64,000 bases of DNA from Lepas anatifera (Eukaryota > Arthropoda > Thecostraca > Lepadidae). The notes beneath the pieces were generated by a model. That model was not told the DNA's origin. It made no database searches and saw nothing but the letters and a program-made list of their open reading frames with translations. A program made the translations under genes and the position numbers. Positions 12,740 through 23,257 of this stretch are shown here, in pieces; positions within the stretch are counted from its first letter, which is position 1, and the number at the start of each line of letters is the position of its first letter. The stretch covers positions 2,488,501 to 2,552,500 of the forward strand of contig JAOTON010001356.1 in assembly GCA_034440635.1 (NCBI GenBank), written 5' to 3'.

Positions 12740-13589
12740 TTAACACGCGCATTGACGGGGGGCGGGTACCCGCCCCCCTCGGGTTTTTCGGAGACAGTAG
12801 AAAAACGGCGGCGCGTAGCGCCGCCGTACTTGGTATACCTTTTCCCTCATCATTTTTACAACTTCTGTGAAAATTTTAAGGTTAGGTCATCTCAGGTCAG
12901 GTCACCAGTACAGGTCAAGTGACCCGACCTCAAAAAAAGTTTAAGATAGCATAAGTCAAAACAGGGTGAACTTATCCGATTGAAACTCATATCACATAAT
13001 GGCCCCACCGAGTTCTCTAACATATGTTCCGGTATTTTTGATATCGATGACCTAAGGTCAGGTACGAGGCATGACCTCTCCATTGGAAATACATGGGAAA
13101 AATGGTTTTTACGGAATAACTCAGTAACGGATGGTGATAGAGCATTTATTTTAGCTGCATTAGACTCGCCTGGGCTTTGCGGTTCTAATGATATGCATTT
13201 TATATAATTTGACCCTGACCTGACCTCAGGTCAGGTCAAATCCTTGATTTGACCTAGCAAGGTCAAATTATATATCATTCGATTCGGCTTGCTAAGAGGA
13301 TTCATACAGTTCAAGTCGTTTTGCTCTATCTTTACTTGTTCAGATGTAATGCCCGAAAAACTGAATTTTACATGTTATCCCTATGACGGGCATGTTTTGA
13401 CCTCTCGTGACCTTAAATATGACCTGACAAAAAAATGGTTCAAATGTTTTCGATGGAGAAGTGGATGGGCAGCCCAACGCCGTTTACCGTTTTTCGCTAC
13501 CTACCGTGGTTCTCGAGATCTTAGGGGGGCGGGTACCCGCCCCCCGTCAATGCGAAGGTGGCTCAGACCCCCGTCAATGCGCGTGTTAA
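12740..13589 (+). mobile_element. TTAA-type non-coding element, family P1, copy 2 (complete)
   Basis: The element is bounded by TTAA at 12740-12743 and 13586-13589 and carries terminal inverted repeats CACGCGCATTGACGGGGG. The right end has the terminal motif twice, separated by a spacer reading GCCACCTTCGC on the other strand. A 22-bp palindrome centred on GGGTACCC sits just inside each end. By eye about 15 AGGTCA/TGACCT hexamers occur in 850 bases. It has inserted into the right arm of the inverted repeat. It encodes no transposase. A 75-codon frame (12980-13207) recurs in copy 3. Confidence 0.95.
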
Positions 13590-14102
13590 AATACCTGAGA
13601 AACAGTGTTAACAGCATCAGTGCTGCTTGAAAACAGCTCTTTAAGTGCGTTTATACAATCCAATTCGCAATTGTTTCTCACCTTTCACGTTGCTGTTCAC
13701 ATTCCCGGTCCCCGAGGAAATCAGTATTCACTTACCAAGACACGCCGCTAGCGCCATCTATGGAGAGCCAGTGCAAGCTTAACTAAAAGCAGATATGATA
13801 AGCAAAAAATAACGGTTATGTGTGCAAGTTATAACAACAAAAACAAAGCGAATGGAACACCAATGAACTAAACTACCAGCCCAGTGCAATTTTTTCCACC
13901 TCGTTGGTAATATGGGTTGATGGTGAGCCAAAAAGTGGAAAATTGGGCAAAATGCAAAACCTTCAACTCGAGTGGGCCACCAAAAGTTTTTCGAAAATTG
14001 CATTTCTGATGAGCACATCGTAATCAGCACCAAAAAATGCATCTAATGAACAACGATCCGTTACTTTCTGAAGAAAAAACCTAAATCCGGACCAGGCTAA
14101 TG

Positions 14103-14605
14103 TGCATCCTCTTTCGGTTAAGGTAAGGGCAGCAATAATTATGGTGCGGAATTATTCTGTGTGTACATAAACATCCTCTTTCACGCTCTGGGAAAAGAAA
14201 ATAGGCTGCATGGGTGGATCTAGGAAGATAATTCAGCGGGGAAAATGTATTTATTTTATAGAACGAAGTGGCGAATCCAGGAGTTTCTGCCGCACTTCTC
14301 TGGTAGTCTGAGGCGCAGCCAGGGGTCCTAAGACCATGCTCTTCTCCCCGTCGAAATCACTGGGATATATAAATAGATATAGCTGAACGGCTTGTAGGTA
14401 TGTACATGACTGTATGACATGTATGACAACTGTTTCAGATCAGGTTTCGAAACCGCTCGCACTCAATCGGGCGTAGTAAATATATCGCTCATTTAAACAC
14501 TAGCCCATCATCATGTCTGCAAGTACATATTCGAATGTCATTTACCAGTGTGGCTAGGAAAATGAGCAAACCTACGTAGGCCCAGCCACAATAAATCTCT
14601 AAATG
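14103..14605. other. Intergenic between inverted repeat and P1 copy 3
   Basis: About 500 bases with no long frame, RNA gene or repeat that I can name. Confidence 0.5.
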
Positions 14606-15452
14606 TTAACACGCGCATTGACGGGGGTCTGAGCCACCTTCGCATTGACGGGGGGCGGGTACCCGCCCCCCTAAGATCTCGAGAACCACGGTAGGTAGCG
14701 AAAAACGGTAAACGGCGTTGGGCTTCCCATCCACTTCTCCATCGAAAACATTTGAACCATTTTTTTGTCAGGTCACATTTAAGGTCACGAGAGGTCAAAA
14801 CATACCCGTCATAGGGATAACATGTAAAATTCAGTTTTTCGGGCATTACATCTGAACAAGTAAAGATAGAGCAAAACGACTTGAACTATATGAATCCTCT
14901 TAGCCAGCCGAATCGAATGATATATAATTTGACCTTGCTAGGTCAAATCAAGGATTTGACCTGACCTGAGGTCAGGTCAGGGTCAAATTATATAAAATGC
15001 ATATCATTAGAACCGCAAAGCCCAGGCGAGTCTAATGCAGCTAAAATAAATGCTCTATCACCATCCGTTACTGAGTTATTCCGTAAAAACCATTTTTCCC
15101 ATGTATTTCCAATGGAGAGGTCATGCGTCGTACCTGACCTTAGGTCATCGATATCAAAAATACCGGAACATATTTTAGAGAACTCGGTGGGGCCAGTATG
15201 TGATATGAGTTTCAATCGGATAAGTTCACCCTGCTCCGACTTATGCTATCTTAAACTTTTTTGAGGTCGGGTCACTTGACCTGTACTGGTGACCTGACCT
15301 GAGATGACCTAACCTTAAAATTTTCACAGAAGTTGTAAAAATGATGAGGGAAAAGGTATACCAAGTACGGCGGCGCTACGCGCCGCCGTTTTTCTACTAT
15401 CTCCGAAAAACCCGAGGGGGCGGGTACCCGCCCCCGTCAATGCGCGTGTTAA
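14606..15452 (-). mobile_element. TTAA-type non-coding element, family P1, copy 3 (complete)
   Basis: TTAA at 14606-14609 and 15449-15452 flanks the same CACGCGCATTGACGGGGG termini, in the opposite orientation to copy 2. The doubled terminal motif and GCCACCTTCGC spacer are at the left end here. It is very similar to copy 2 throughout, and the 75-codon frame is preserved at 15215-14988. The high similarity suggests fairly recent activity. Confidence 0.95.
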
Positions 15453-16647
15453 GCTGCGATCGGACCGAGTCAGCTAGAAAGACGTCCAGGTACCCTCACT
15501 CTGTTGGAATCAACTCAGCATGTGACTCGGTTAGTGGGCATTCAGTGATGCTGGTTGGAGTACATTTTGGGAACGCTTCTTCTCGTCCACCCAATCTCAC
15601 AGAACTGACCAGAAAGACTTGTGCTTCATTCGTAAAAGAACGAAGGCATGTCTCGGCAAGAAATGTAAGCCCTGGTATCAACGAAATATCAGGCCCTGAT
15701 GATACAATTTGATTTGCATCCGGTTTTGCAAAAGTCGTTCTGACCTGGAGTTTTGATCAATTACTTCACATAATAGAATGAGCAAGGAATTTTGTTTTTG
15801 CCGTTTTTGGATTGGTTACAGCTTCGATGGGAAGAAGAATAGGTATGAGAAAGCCGAACTCAGGATATTATGCACAGATTGAGACATGAAGAAGAAGGAT
15901 TGGGGTTATAAATGAGACTTCCATGATGATTTGATGGATTCCAAGAATTATCGATCATCCATTCCATCAATGACAGGTCATCTTCCCTGAACCTTCGCCG
16001 CTTCGCCGCGCCGCTCAGCGTCACGTGCCGAATTGGGATCTTCTGGAAAGCGGCCTCTGCTGGCTGGACGTCTCTGCACCGCATGCAAACGACATTCAAA
16101 TCAGTCTCCGTGCGCGCCGCGACACAATCGCGCGGCGTCGCCGGCGTTGTCTTGGAGCGTCGGTGCTGACGGCCGGGCAATGGGAGGGGGAGGGATGACG
16201 CACCGGCCCATTCAAAGGTGACGGGCCAGCCCATTCATTGATGCAAAAGGACCGTTCTTAGCGTGGCGTGGTCTTGCATGGACTAAGGTATCTACGGGGC
16301 CGAGGTATCTTATGCAACTGTCATTCATGTCAAATGGCCGTCCTTGATGTGGTGTGGTCTTGTATCGAATAGGTGTCGGTCTTATATGTATTTCCTATTG
16401 TTCTGAGATTTGGGTTGTCTTTTTCATAGATTATCCGAAGCCTGTATGTACATGAATTTTTAACCTTTCTTATCTTTTCATATTTTAATTAGGCTGTTTG
16501 ACCTAGTAATTGGAATTCTTCTGGATGCCAGTATAATGAGCCAGTGCGAAGAGCGGAAACCTGCTGCAAAACCTACAAAATCGGTGAATGGCCTTCAGGA
16601 ATATTCCTTTGAATGCCGTGATGAAATGTATGATTATTCGCCCGCCG
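15453..16647. other. Intergenic; GC-rich patch with weak frame at 15860-16234
   Basis: A minus-strand frame of 124 codons (16234 to 15860) crosses a GC-rich patch at 15980-16200 and includes a basic-to-acidic segment KRRRFREDDLSLMEW. No domain is recognised and there is no supporting splice or start context, so it is not called a gene. The flanks are AT-rich and featureless. Confidence 0.3.
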
Positions 16648-17670
16648 TTAGCCCTCACCCCAACGGGGGCCATCGATGGCCCCCCTAAGGTTTTTCCAAG
16701 ATGGCAGAAAAACGAGGAGGCGCAGCACCGCAGTTGAGGGCTCTACCTCTCACTGCATCATTTTTCCATCATCCCTGAAATTGTTTAACCCGGGTCACCC
16801 AAGGTCAGGTCACCAGACGAGGTCAACCAAGGTCACCTCACTTCAACTTTAGAGCTCTGTAAGAGCTACATTTCAAAGTCGATCAATTTGAAACTTCCTA
16901 CACTTCAAGAACCGTCCAGGGTCTACAAGGTGTATATCCGGGATTTTTCGATTTCGTGCCCTGAGGTCAGGTCACGAGGCGACCTCTCCATTGGAAAAGC
17001 ATGGGGAAAGCTGTTTCATGATATAAAAGTCACAAGAATGATTGCAAATACTCAGAATGCTCAGAACAACGTTTTTTACACCCTTTCACAGATCCCAGGG
17101 GTCACATTTACCCTTTGACTTTTCCAATGTCATCCAAGGTCACCAGGAGTCAAAAACAGTATTTTGACAATAACTTTTGACCTAATTAAGCTAGAGCACT
17201 GAAACAAACACCCTCGTGTTTGTCCTGTCACTGGCTTTCATTTGATATACGGCAAGGTTACTTCTTGACCTTTCGTGACCTCAGGTCATATTAGGTCACG
17301 AGATGCCCTCTGGAGGGCAAACCACTGGCGGGAGGTCTTTACGTTCCACATAGCGGAGAAACGACTGGCAATTTCCTATCAAATATACTTTACCAGACCT
17401 CAATAGCTCTAATGACATAAGAGTTATGTCCGGTTTGCTTAATCATTGCATATTTGAAAATAGCCGATCTTGACCTAATTTGACCTCTGGAGGTCAAGCC
17501 ATTGACCTGAGCACTAAAACATGCGAAGTAATTTATTACTGAATTCACCCAAGCTTTCTAGTGCACTTTGGAGATTTGCGCTAACGCCCATATTTTCGGA
17601 GTTGAGGGGGACCACCGATGGCTCCGGTGGGGCGAAGGTGGCGCCGGACCCCCGGTGGGGCGCGGGTTAA
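16648..17670 (+). mobile_element. TTAA-type non-coding element, family P2, copy 1
   Basis: The left end reads TTAG (16648-16651, presumably mutated TTAA) then CCCTCACCCCAACGGGGG and a GC-rich palindrome centred on ATCGAT. The right end has the doubled terminal motif with the GGCGCC/CCACCTTCGC spacer and TTAA at 17667-17670. The body is dense in AGGTCA/TGACCT. Its GC palindrome near the right end is mutated, so it is an older copy. Confidence 0.9.
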
Positions 17671-18608
17671 AATGAAATTTCTATATCTAGAATCCGTGTC
17701 TCACTGATACCTTTGAGATTGATACGACGAGTTTCTGGGGGATTGGCTAGAGACAAGGAGCAATGGCGTCGAGGAAATTTACAGCAAAGTGGACATAATG
17801 TCTAGCTTGAATCCTATTCAAGCTTGGAGAAAATAGAAAAGGACATCAGTCGAGCAGGAAGGTTACTCAGCGATGTAATAGATACGGTAGATGCAACAAG
17901 TATAATCCTAAAATACAATAGATAGACATACAATAGATACAATATACACAAAAACACATATTTTGACACAAAAACCCATACATGCAATAGGCACATATGC
18001 ATAAAAAGCCTAACACATCAAGATAGTCCTGAAAGGACAGTGAATTTTGTACCTAAAGCACAGCCTATGCATAAAATGAAATGAAAGGTAGTGGCCTACA
18101 CTCAATTGAGCCAGTAATTGTCACCCAAAGCCGTCCCAGATGGCTTTTACTGCCTCGACTTCAAACATCTTGGCTGAAACCACCACAAAAAAGCTAAAAC
18201 ATTTGCTGGCTCTAGTTTCTGAGTGATCTTGGCCAGCTGATTGCCAGCTGGTCGGGTCACTCTTCGGGTGCTCCGCGCTTCATGTCACTTAAAAAGTAAT
18301 TTTAGCGTTTCCTCTTGCAATTGTTCATTTTTCATGTAGTTAAGCCTTCTCTGGCTGCGGTGTAGGAATCTGAAGAAGATCGGCAGTGTGGCTTGTGAGG
18401 TATGTTTGAGATTAACTGATATGGACAAGAAAATATTCCGAGGATGAGTGTCGAAATACGTGCGGCAAACCCGACGCATTGAAGAAAACTGCCTCGGAAC
18501 TCATCAGAAATTTTACTGTAAAAACGTGACGTTGTGCGGCAGGTGCCATCATTTTCCGTGTCACTTTAATGCTGAAAATACGGCACCACTAGCCAAAAGA
18601 AGCATAAA
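17671..18608. other. Intergenic or LINE 5' leader
   Basis: AT-rich DNA. The part nearest 18609 may be the untranslated leader of the LINE that follows, but its 5' end cannot be placed without another copy. Confidence 0.4.
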
Positions 18609-19142
18609 ATGTTTAGATTAAATATGTGCCTGTTCATCATTGTTTTTACCATCATGTTGCATAAAGCTATTGTCAGTGACCCTACGCTACCATCTGCACA
18701 ATTCCGAATTGATGCAGTCTGCCTTGGAAGAAAGGAGTTGTTAAGAACATTTGGCACAAGTTGCTCTATTTTTGTCGATGTACTTAAACATATGCAAAAG
18801 AAACGGCAGCGAAGCAAGCAAGTCAACCTCTATCTGATCTCCCTATTGCTATCTAACTCTTTTGCACCTGAGCCTAACCCGGGTCCTTTGAATTCTCACC
18901 AAACATCTGTCCCAGAGCTCTCCCAATCGGTGAGGCAGTGTGGAACGTGCGATAACACAGTGCAATGGAATACAAGAGTGGTCTGTTGCAACGATTGTGG
19001 TCAGTGGTATCATGCACGTTGTCAGTTTATCGATACGAGTCATTTGCACCAAGACGATATGTGGTGCTGCGCCGTCTGCGACAATCGAAATAGTCAAACA
19101 CTTTTCGAATTCCCAGAAGATGCACGACCTCCGAACTTCTGA
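18609..19142 (+). pseudogene. LINE ORF, N-terminal part: 2A-like motif plus PHD finger
   Basis: The 177-codon frame begins with a hydrophobic, poorly conserved stretch. At residues 70-93 a leucine-rich helix is followed by EPNPGP, the core of 2A translational-recoding peptides described at the start of ORFs in several animal LINEs; the usual Asp-Val/Ile before it is replaced by Ala-Pro. A C4HC3 PHD finger follows, with candidate ligands Cys111, Cys114, Cys127, Cys130, His135, Cys138, Cys154 and Cys157. PHD fingers usually bind histone tails and in LINEs may help target chromatin. The frame ends at 19142, after which the endonuclease is in another frame. Confidence 0.75.
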
Positions 19143-19333
19143 CCACCTCGCTTCTGACACCAAGCAGAGGTTCTATTGGAAGACCTATCCATGCCTCTAC
19201 TCCGGTACGCACAAACCAGTCATCCAAGAGAGACCATCGTCCACTGCGAGTCCTGAACTTAAATCTACAATCAGCAACCGGAAAGAAACCAGAAATTATT
19301 CACCTAATAGATAGTGTAAGACCTGATATTGTT

Positions 19334-19746
19334 ATGGCTACTGAGACCTGGCTTGACTCTATCCAGACGGATGCGGAAATTTTCCCAGACACCTACAAAG
19401 TATATCGCAAGGACAGAAACCGACATGGGGGAGGAGTGCTGTTGGCGGTGAAGAACACTTTGGATAGCTACCATGTGCCCGAGCTACAGGAGGACTGCGA
19501 GCTTATTTGGTTGAAGTTGAAGCTGAAAGGAAAGAGAACCCTATACCTATGCGCCTACTATCGACCCAATGTGAGCGATGAAGAGGGTTTAAGGCTATTC
19601 TCTAACTCAATCAGCCGAGCTACTGCAATTTCAAATGCTCATGTTCTGATTGGGGGTGATATGAACTTCCCGGTTGGGACTGGAGAACGATGTCACTGAA
19701 GCCCAATGCCGTACATCCGCGATTACACAATGACTTTGTGGACATA
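19334..19746 (+). pseudogene. LINE endonuclease, first part (before P2 insertion)
   Basis: The frame contains the conserved TETWLD box with the metal-binding glutamate, the YRPN box and GGDMNFP, all hallmarks of apurinic/apyrimidinic-like LINE endonucleases that nick target DNA for reverse transcription. The frame closes at 19699 owing to a small shift, but homologous sequence continues to 19746, where P2 is inserted at a TTAA lying in a VDIL-type segment. Confidence 0.85.
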
Positions 19747-20772
19747 TTAACCCGCGCCCCACCGGGGGTCCGGCGCCACCTTCGCCCCACCGGGGGCCAT
19801 CGATGGCCCCCTCTAACTCCGAAAATATGGGCGTTAGCGCAAATCTGCAAAGTGCAATAGAAAGCTCGCGTGAATTCAGTAAGAAATTACTTGCATGTTT
19901 TAGTGCTCAGGTCAATGGTTTGACCTCCAGAGGTCAAATTAGGTCAAGATGGGCTATTTTCACTCAAATATGCAATGATTAAGCAAACTGGGCATAACTC
20001 TTATGTCATTAGAGCTATTGAGGCCTGGTAAAGTACATTTGATAGCAAATTGCCAGTACTTTTTCCGCTATGTGGAACGTAAAGACCTCCCGCCAGTGGT
20101 TTGACCGCCAGAGGTCACCTCGTGACCTAATATGACCTGAGGTCACGAAAGGTCAAAAAGTGACCTTGCCGTATATTAAATGAAAGCCAGTGACAAGACA
20201 AACACGATGGTGTTTGTTTCACCGCTCTAGCTCAATTAGGTCAAAAGTTATTGTCAAAATACTGTTGTTGACCTCTGGTGACCTTGGATGACCTTGGAAA
20301 AGTCAACGGGCAAATATGACCCCTGGGATCCGTGAAAGGGTGTCCAAAAACGTTGTTCTGAGCAGTCTGAGTATTTGCAATCATTTTTGTGGCTTTTATA
20401 TCATGAAATAGCTTTTCCCATGCTTTTCCAATGGGAGAGGTCGCCTCGTGACCTGACCTCAGGGCACGAAATCGAAAAATCCCGGATATACACCTTGTCG
20501 ACCCTGGAGGGGTCATGAAGTGTAGGAAGTTTCAAATCGATCGACTTTGAAATGTAGCTCTTACAGAGCTCTAAAGGTGAAGTGAGGTGACCTTGGTTGA
20601 CCTCGTCTGGTGACCTGACCTTGGGTGACCCGGGGTAAAAATTTCGGGGATGATGGGAAAATGATGCAGTGAGAGGTAGACCCTCAACCGCGGTGCTGCG
20701 CCTCGTCGTTTTCTGCTATCCCGGAAAAACCTTAGGGGGGCCATCGATGGCCCCCGGTGGGGCGAGGGTTAA
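19747..20772 (-). mobile_element. TTAA-type non-coding element, family P2, copy 2, inside the LINE
   Basis: TTAA at 19747-19750 and 20769-20772. The left end has CCCGCGCCCCACCGGGGG, the GCGCCACCTTCGC spacer and a second terminal motif; the right end has the single motif CCCTCGCCCCACCGGGGG (as reverse complement). Palindromes centred on ATCGAT lie inside both ends. About 20 AGGTCA/TGACCT hexamers occur in 1026 bases by eye. Removing the element with one TTAA rejoins the LINE endonuclease in frame, which shows it is a clean insertion. Confidence 0.95.
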
Positions 20773-21230
20773 GCGATAACGGACTCGAGCAGCTTGTCCT
20801 GTCACCAACAAGACGAAATAACATCCTGGACCTGATGATAACAAACTGCCCTCAACTCATCTCAAGAGTAGAGGTCATTCCGGGATTATCTGACCATGAT
20901 GCTGTTTACTGCGAGTTTTCCATCAATCCAAAAACCGCAAACAAACACCAAGACTAATCCACTTTACAAGAAGGCAAATTGGACCGGTCTTAAAGGCGCA
21001 TGTAATGATATCATTCCCAGGATGCGTTCTATGAGACATGCGGCCACTACTGAAGAACTGTGGACTTTTTTCAAAGACTCATTATCGAACGCCATCGCCA
21101 AATTCATTCCACACAAAGTAGCTCGTTCAAAGGAAAGTAAACCATGGATAAATCCTTCTCTTCGGCGCCTAATCAACCGTAAAACCGTCTTTTCAAGAAG
21201 ATGCGCAAAACAGAAAATGAAGACACGAAA
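20773..21230 (+). pseudogene. LINE endonuclease end and linker
   Basis: Immediately after P2 the frame resumes with the endonuclease's C-terminal boxes NNILDLMIT and PGLSDHDAVY (catalytic Asp-His). It ends at 20957, and the linker towards the reverse transcriptase continues in a shifted frame (about 20930 to 21270: SKPWINPSLRRLI, the usual pre-RT motif). At least one frameshift near 20945 and another near 21210. Confidence 0.8.
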
Positions 21231-21790
21231 ACAGAGTATGTACAATTGCGGGGAGAAGTTCAACGACAACTGAGGCGTGCTTATTGGCACTACCTGAACT
21301 CTATCTTCGAAGGTATCGACCCAAAACAAAGAACCAAAGATAAGCGATTTTGGACATACATCAAACATCTTAAGTCATCAAATGTTGGTGTTGCACCATT
21401 AAAAGAAAACGGTCACCTGATATCCGACCCCAAAAGACAGGCTCAAATACTAAATAGCCAATTTCAATCTGTTTTCAGCGAAGGCAGAGGCTACAACCAA
21501 GACGAGTTCAACAACAAATGTGCTATGCCTCCTCACAATAGTCCAGTCCTTGAAGACATAACCATCACCGTACAGGGAGTGCGGAAGCTGCTTACCAACC
21601 TAGACCCAAACAAAGCTTCTGGTCCGGATAATCTGAGCACTCGAGTACTGAAAGAACTTTCTGACGAGGTGGCACCGATTCTTACCATGATTTTTAGATC
21701 TTCTCTGGAATCTGGTATGGTCCCTGCTGACTGGAAGACCGCACTGGTGACGCCGGTGTTCAAAAGGGCCAACGAAACGATCCAGCCAAC
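21201..21790 (+). pseudogene. LINE reverse transcriptase, N-terminal part
   Basis: The frame contains FWTYIKHLKS, then KASGPDNLSTRVLKEL, the RT block 1 of Jockey/CR1-type elements, and VPADWKTALVTPVFK (block 2). Around 21775-21790 the frame shifts just before the YRPVSLTS-type block 2a, which is found in the next frame. This is an inactive copy. Confidence 0.85.
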
Positions 21791-21799
21791 TACCGTCCA

Positions 21800-22480
21800 G
21801 TGTCACTCACCAGTGTGTGCTGCAAGACACTGGAACATATACTTACCAGCACCATCATGAACCACTTGGAAAATAACGAAATCATGAGCAGCCAACAACA
21901 TGGATTCCGTAAGAAGAGGTCTTGTGAAACACAACTTCTAGGATTCACAAATGAGCTCATTGAAAATACTTCTCGAGGGCAACAGACTGACATCCTCATC
22001 ATGGACTTCGCCAAGGCTTTCGACAAGGTCAATCATAGCCTGCTTATCCACAAGCTTCGGCAGTATGGCGTCGTTGGAAAAATCAACCAATGGATTTTAG
22101 ACTTTCTGACAAGCAGAAGACAGGCAGTAGTTGTCAATGGTGTCAAGTCCGGGTTCATTGATGTCAAGTCTGGTGTGCCACGGGGAAGTGTCCTCGGCCC
22201 GTGCCTATTCCTCGTGTATATTAATGATCTCCCGAACAACCTGAGGACACGATCAAGACTATTTGCTGACGACACTGCAATCTACACTGCAGTGGATAGC
22301 ATGTCTGACCAGTTAGCACTGCAACAAGACTTGAACGCGCTGGCATCGTGGGAACGCAAGTGGGACATGCAATTTCACCCGCAGAAGTGTGTCTCACTTC
22401 CAGTAACCAGATGCAGGGAACCCTTGCCGTATCAATACGTACTACAGCCCACATTGGATACAGTGAGGAGTGCTAAGTAG
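21800..22480 (+). pseudogene. LINE reverse transcriptase, catalytic part
   Basis: The 226-codon frame carries SLTSVCCKTLEHI, HGFRKKRSCETQLL, the first catalytic aspartate block (IMDFAKAFDKVNH), GVPRGSVLGPCLFLVYINDL and the FADDTAIY active-site box. A TAG stop at 22478-22480 interrupts what should continue into the thumb and C-terminal domain. RT copies the element's RNA at the nicked target. Catalytic residues are still present, so decay is recent to moderate. Confidence 0.9.
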
Positions 22481-23071
22481 CTCGGCATCACCATAAAAAG
22501 ACATCGGCTGGAGCGAGCACATTGAAAACGTTTGTTCCAAAGCAAACAGGCTCTAGGATTCTTGAAGAGAAATCTGAAAATAAAGTCATGGAAAATCAAG
22601 GATACTGCATATAAAGCCTATGTGCGTCCTATCCTCGAATATGCAAGTACCATCTGGGATCCGCACCAGCAACAACACATCAACAGGATTGAATCAGTTC
22701 AACGGAGGGCAGCGCGCTTCGTTGTGAGGGACTTTCGAAGAACATCAAGTGTAACAGATATCATGAAGCGACTCGAATGGAGATCTCTCGAGGAAAGACG
22801 AAGAGTAGCCCGGCTAACCATGCTTTACAAGATACTACATGAGACGGTAGCCGTGGAAGACATCAAAGTCAAACTGACGCCACTACCAGAAAGACAGCGA
22901 CGAGGACATGGTCAACAATTTTTGATACCACGATGCAGGACCGAATACCACCTCAACTCGTTTCTTCCAAAAACAATCAGCGACTGGAATGCTCTGCCTG
23001 AAGAAACTGTCCAAGCAGTGTCGGTTAACTCGTTTATTAATATGTTGTGTAAACCTGATAATCTTTCATAG
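22481..23071 (+). pseudogene. LINE C-terminal region
   Basis: After the TAG stop the homology continues (LGITI, then a shift) and a 179-codon frame from 22532 reads the conserved LINE C-terminus: ALGFLKRNLK, KAYVRPILEYASTIWDP, IESVQRRAARFV and the terminal SDWNALPEETV. It ends with TAG at 23069-23071. Its function in such LINEs is poorly defined. Confidence 0.85.
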
Positions 23072-23223
23072 GCTCACCGTAAATTTGTATTGTAATTGTT
23101 GTAATTGTAATTGTTAAGTGAAATTGTTAAGTGTAATTGTAAATTTGTTGCTAAAACGTGGAATGTGATTTGTACGCTAAAGACGCCCGAATTGGCAAAA
23201 TAATCAGCAACATGATTGTGGCC

Positions 23224-23257
23224 AATAAATGGTAGACATAGACATAGACATAGACAT
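23224..23257 (+). terminator. LINE 3' end: AATAAA and (TAGACA)n tail
   Basis: AATAAA at 23224-23229 is followed within a few bases by about four TAGACA units. Short microsatellite tails instead of poly(A) are typical of CR1/L2-type LINEs. The segment 23072-23223 is the 3' untranslated region with a degenerate TTGTAATTG repeat. Confidence 0.8.

Larger units (their letters stand above)
11260..14102 (-). repeat. Right arm of the large inverted repeat (interrupted by P1)
   Basis: Reverse-complement partner of the left arm. Without the inserted P1 element the two arms have nearly equal length (about 2.0 kb each). The outer end is near 14102. Both arms carry the same landmarks in mirrored order, including the CAGCAGCAG-flanked TTAA site and the matching open frames at 9260-9523 (plus) and 13779-14042 (minus). 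Confidence 0.85.
18609..23257 (+). mobile_element. Degenerate non-LTR retrotransposon (LINE), CR1/L2/Jockey-like
   Basis: In order: an N-terminal segment with a 2A-like motif and a PHD finger, an apurinic-type endonuclease, a reverse transcriptase with FADD box, and a C-terminal region typical of CR1/Jockey-group LINEs (segment around YVRPILEYAS and WDP). It ends in AATAAA (23224-23229) and a short (TAGACA)n tail (23232-23257). The coding region is broken by several frameshifts, one in-frame stop and a P2 element inserted inside the endonuclease. Clade assignment is by domain order and tail type only. Confidence 0.9.

Noticed and set aside
9200..14102. Inverted repeat as an assembly fold-over
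   Set aside because: The arms carry many base differences and one arm alone has a TTAA-flanked insertion, so they are two real sequences.
14210..14290. hAT-like ends (GTGGATCTAGG and GGCGAATCCAGG words)
   Set aside because: Only 11-12 bases resemble the hAT-like ends, with no pairing and no target duplication.
18609..23071. LINE as an active, coding retrotransposon
   Set aside because: Several frameshifts, an in-frame stop and the P2 insertion break its coding region.
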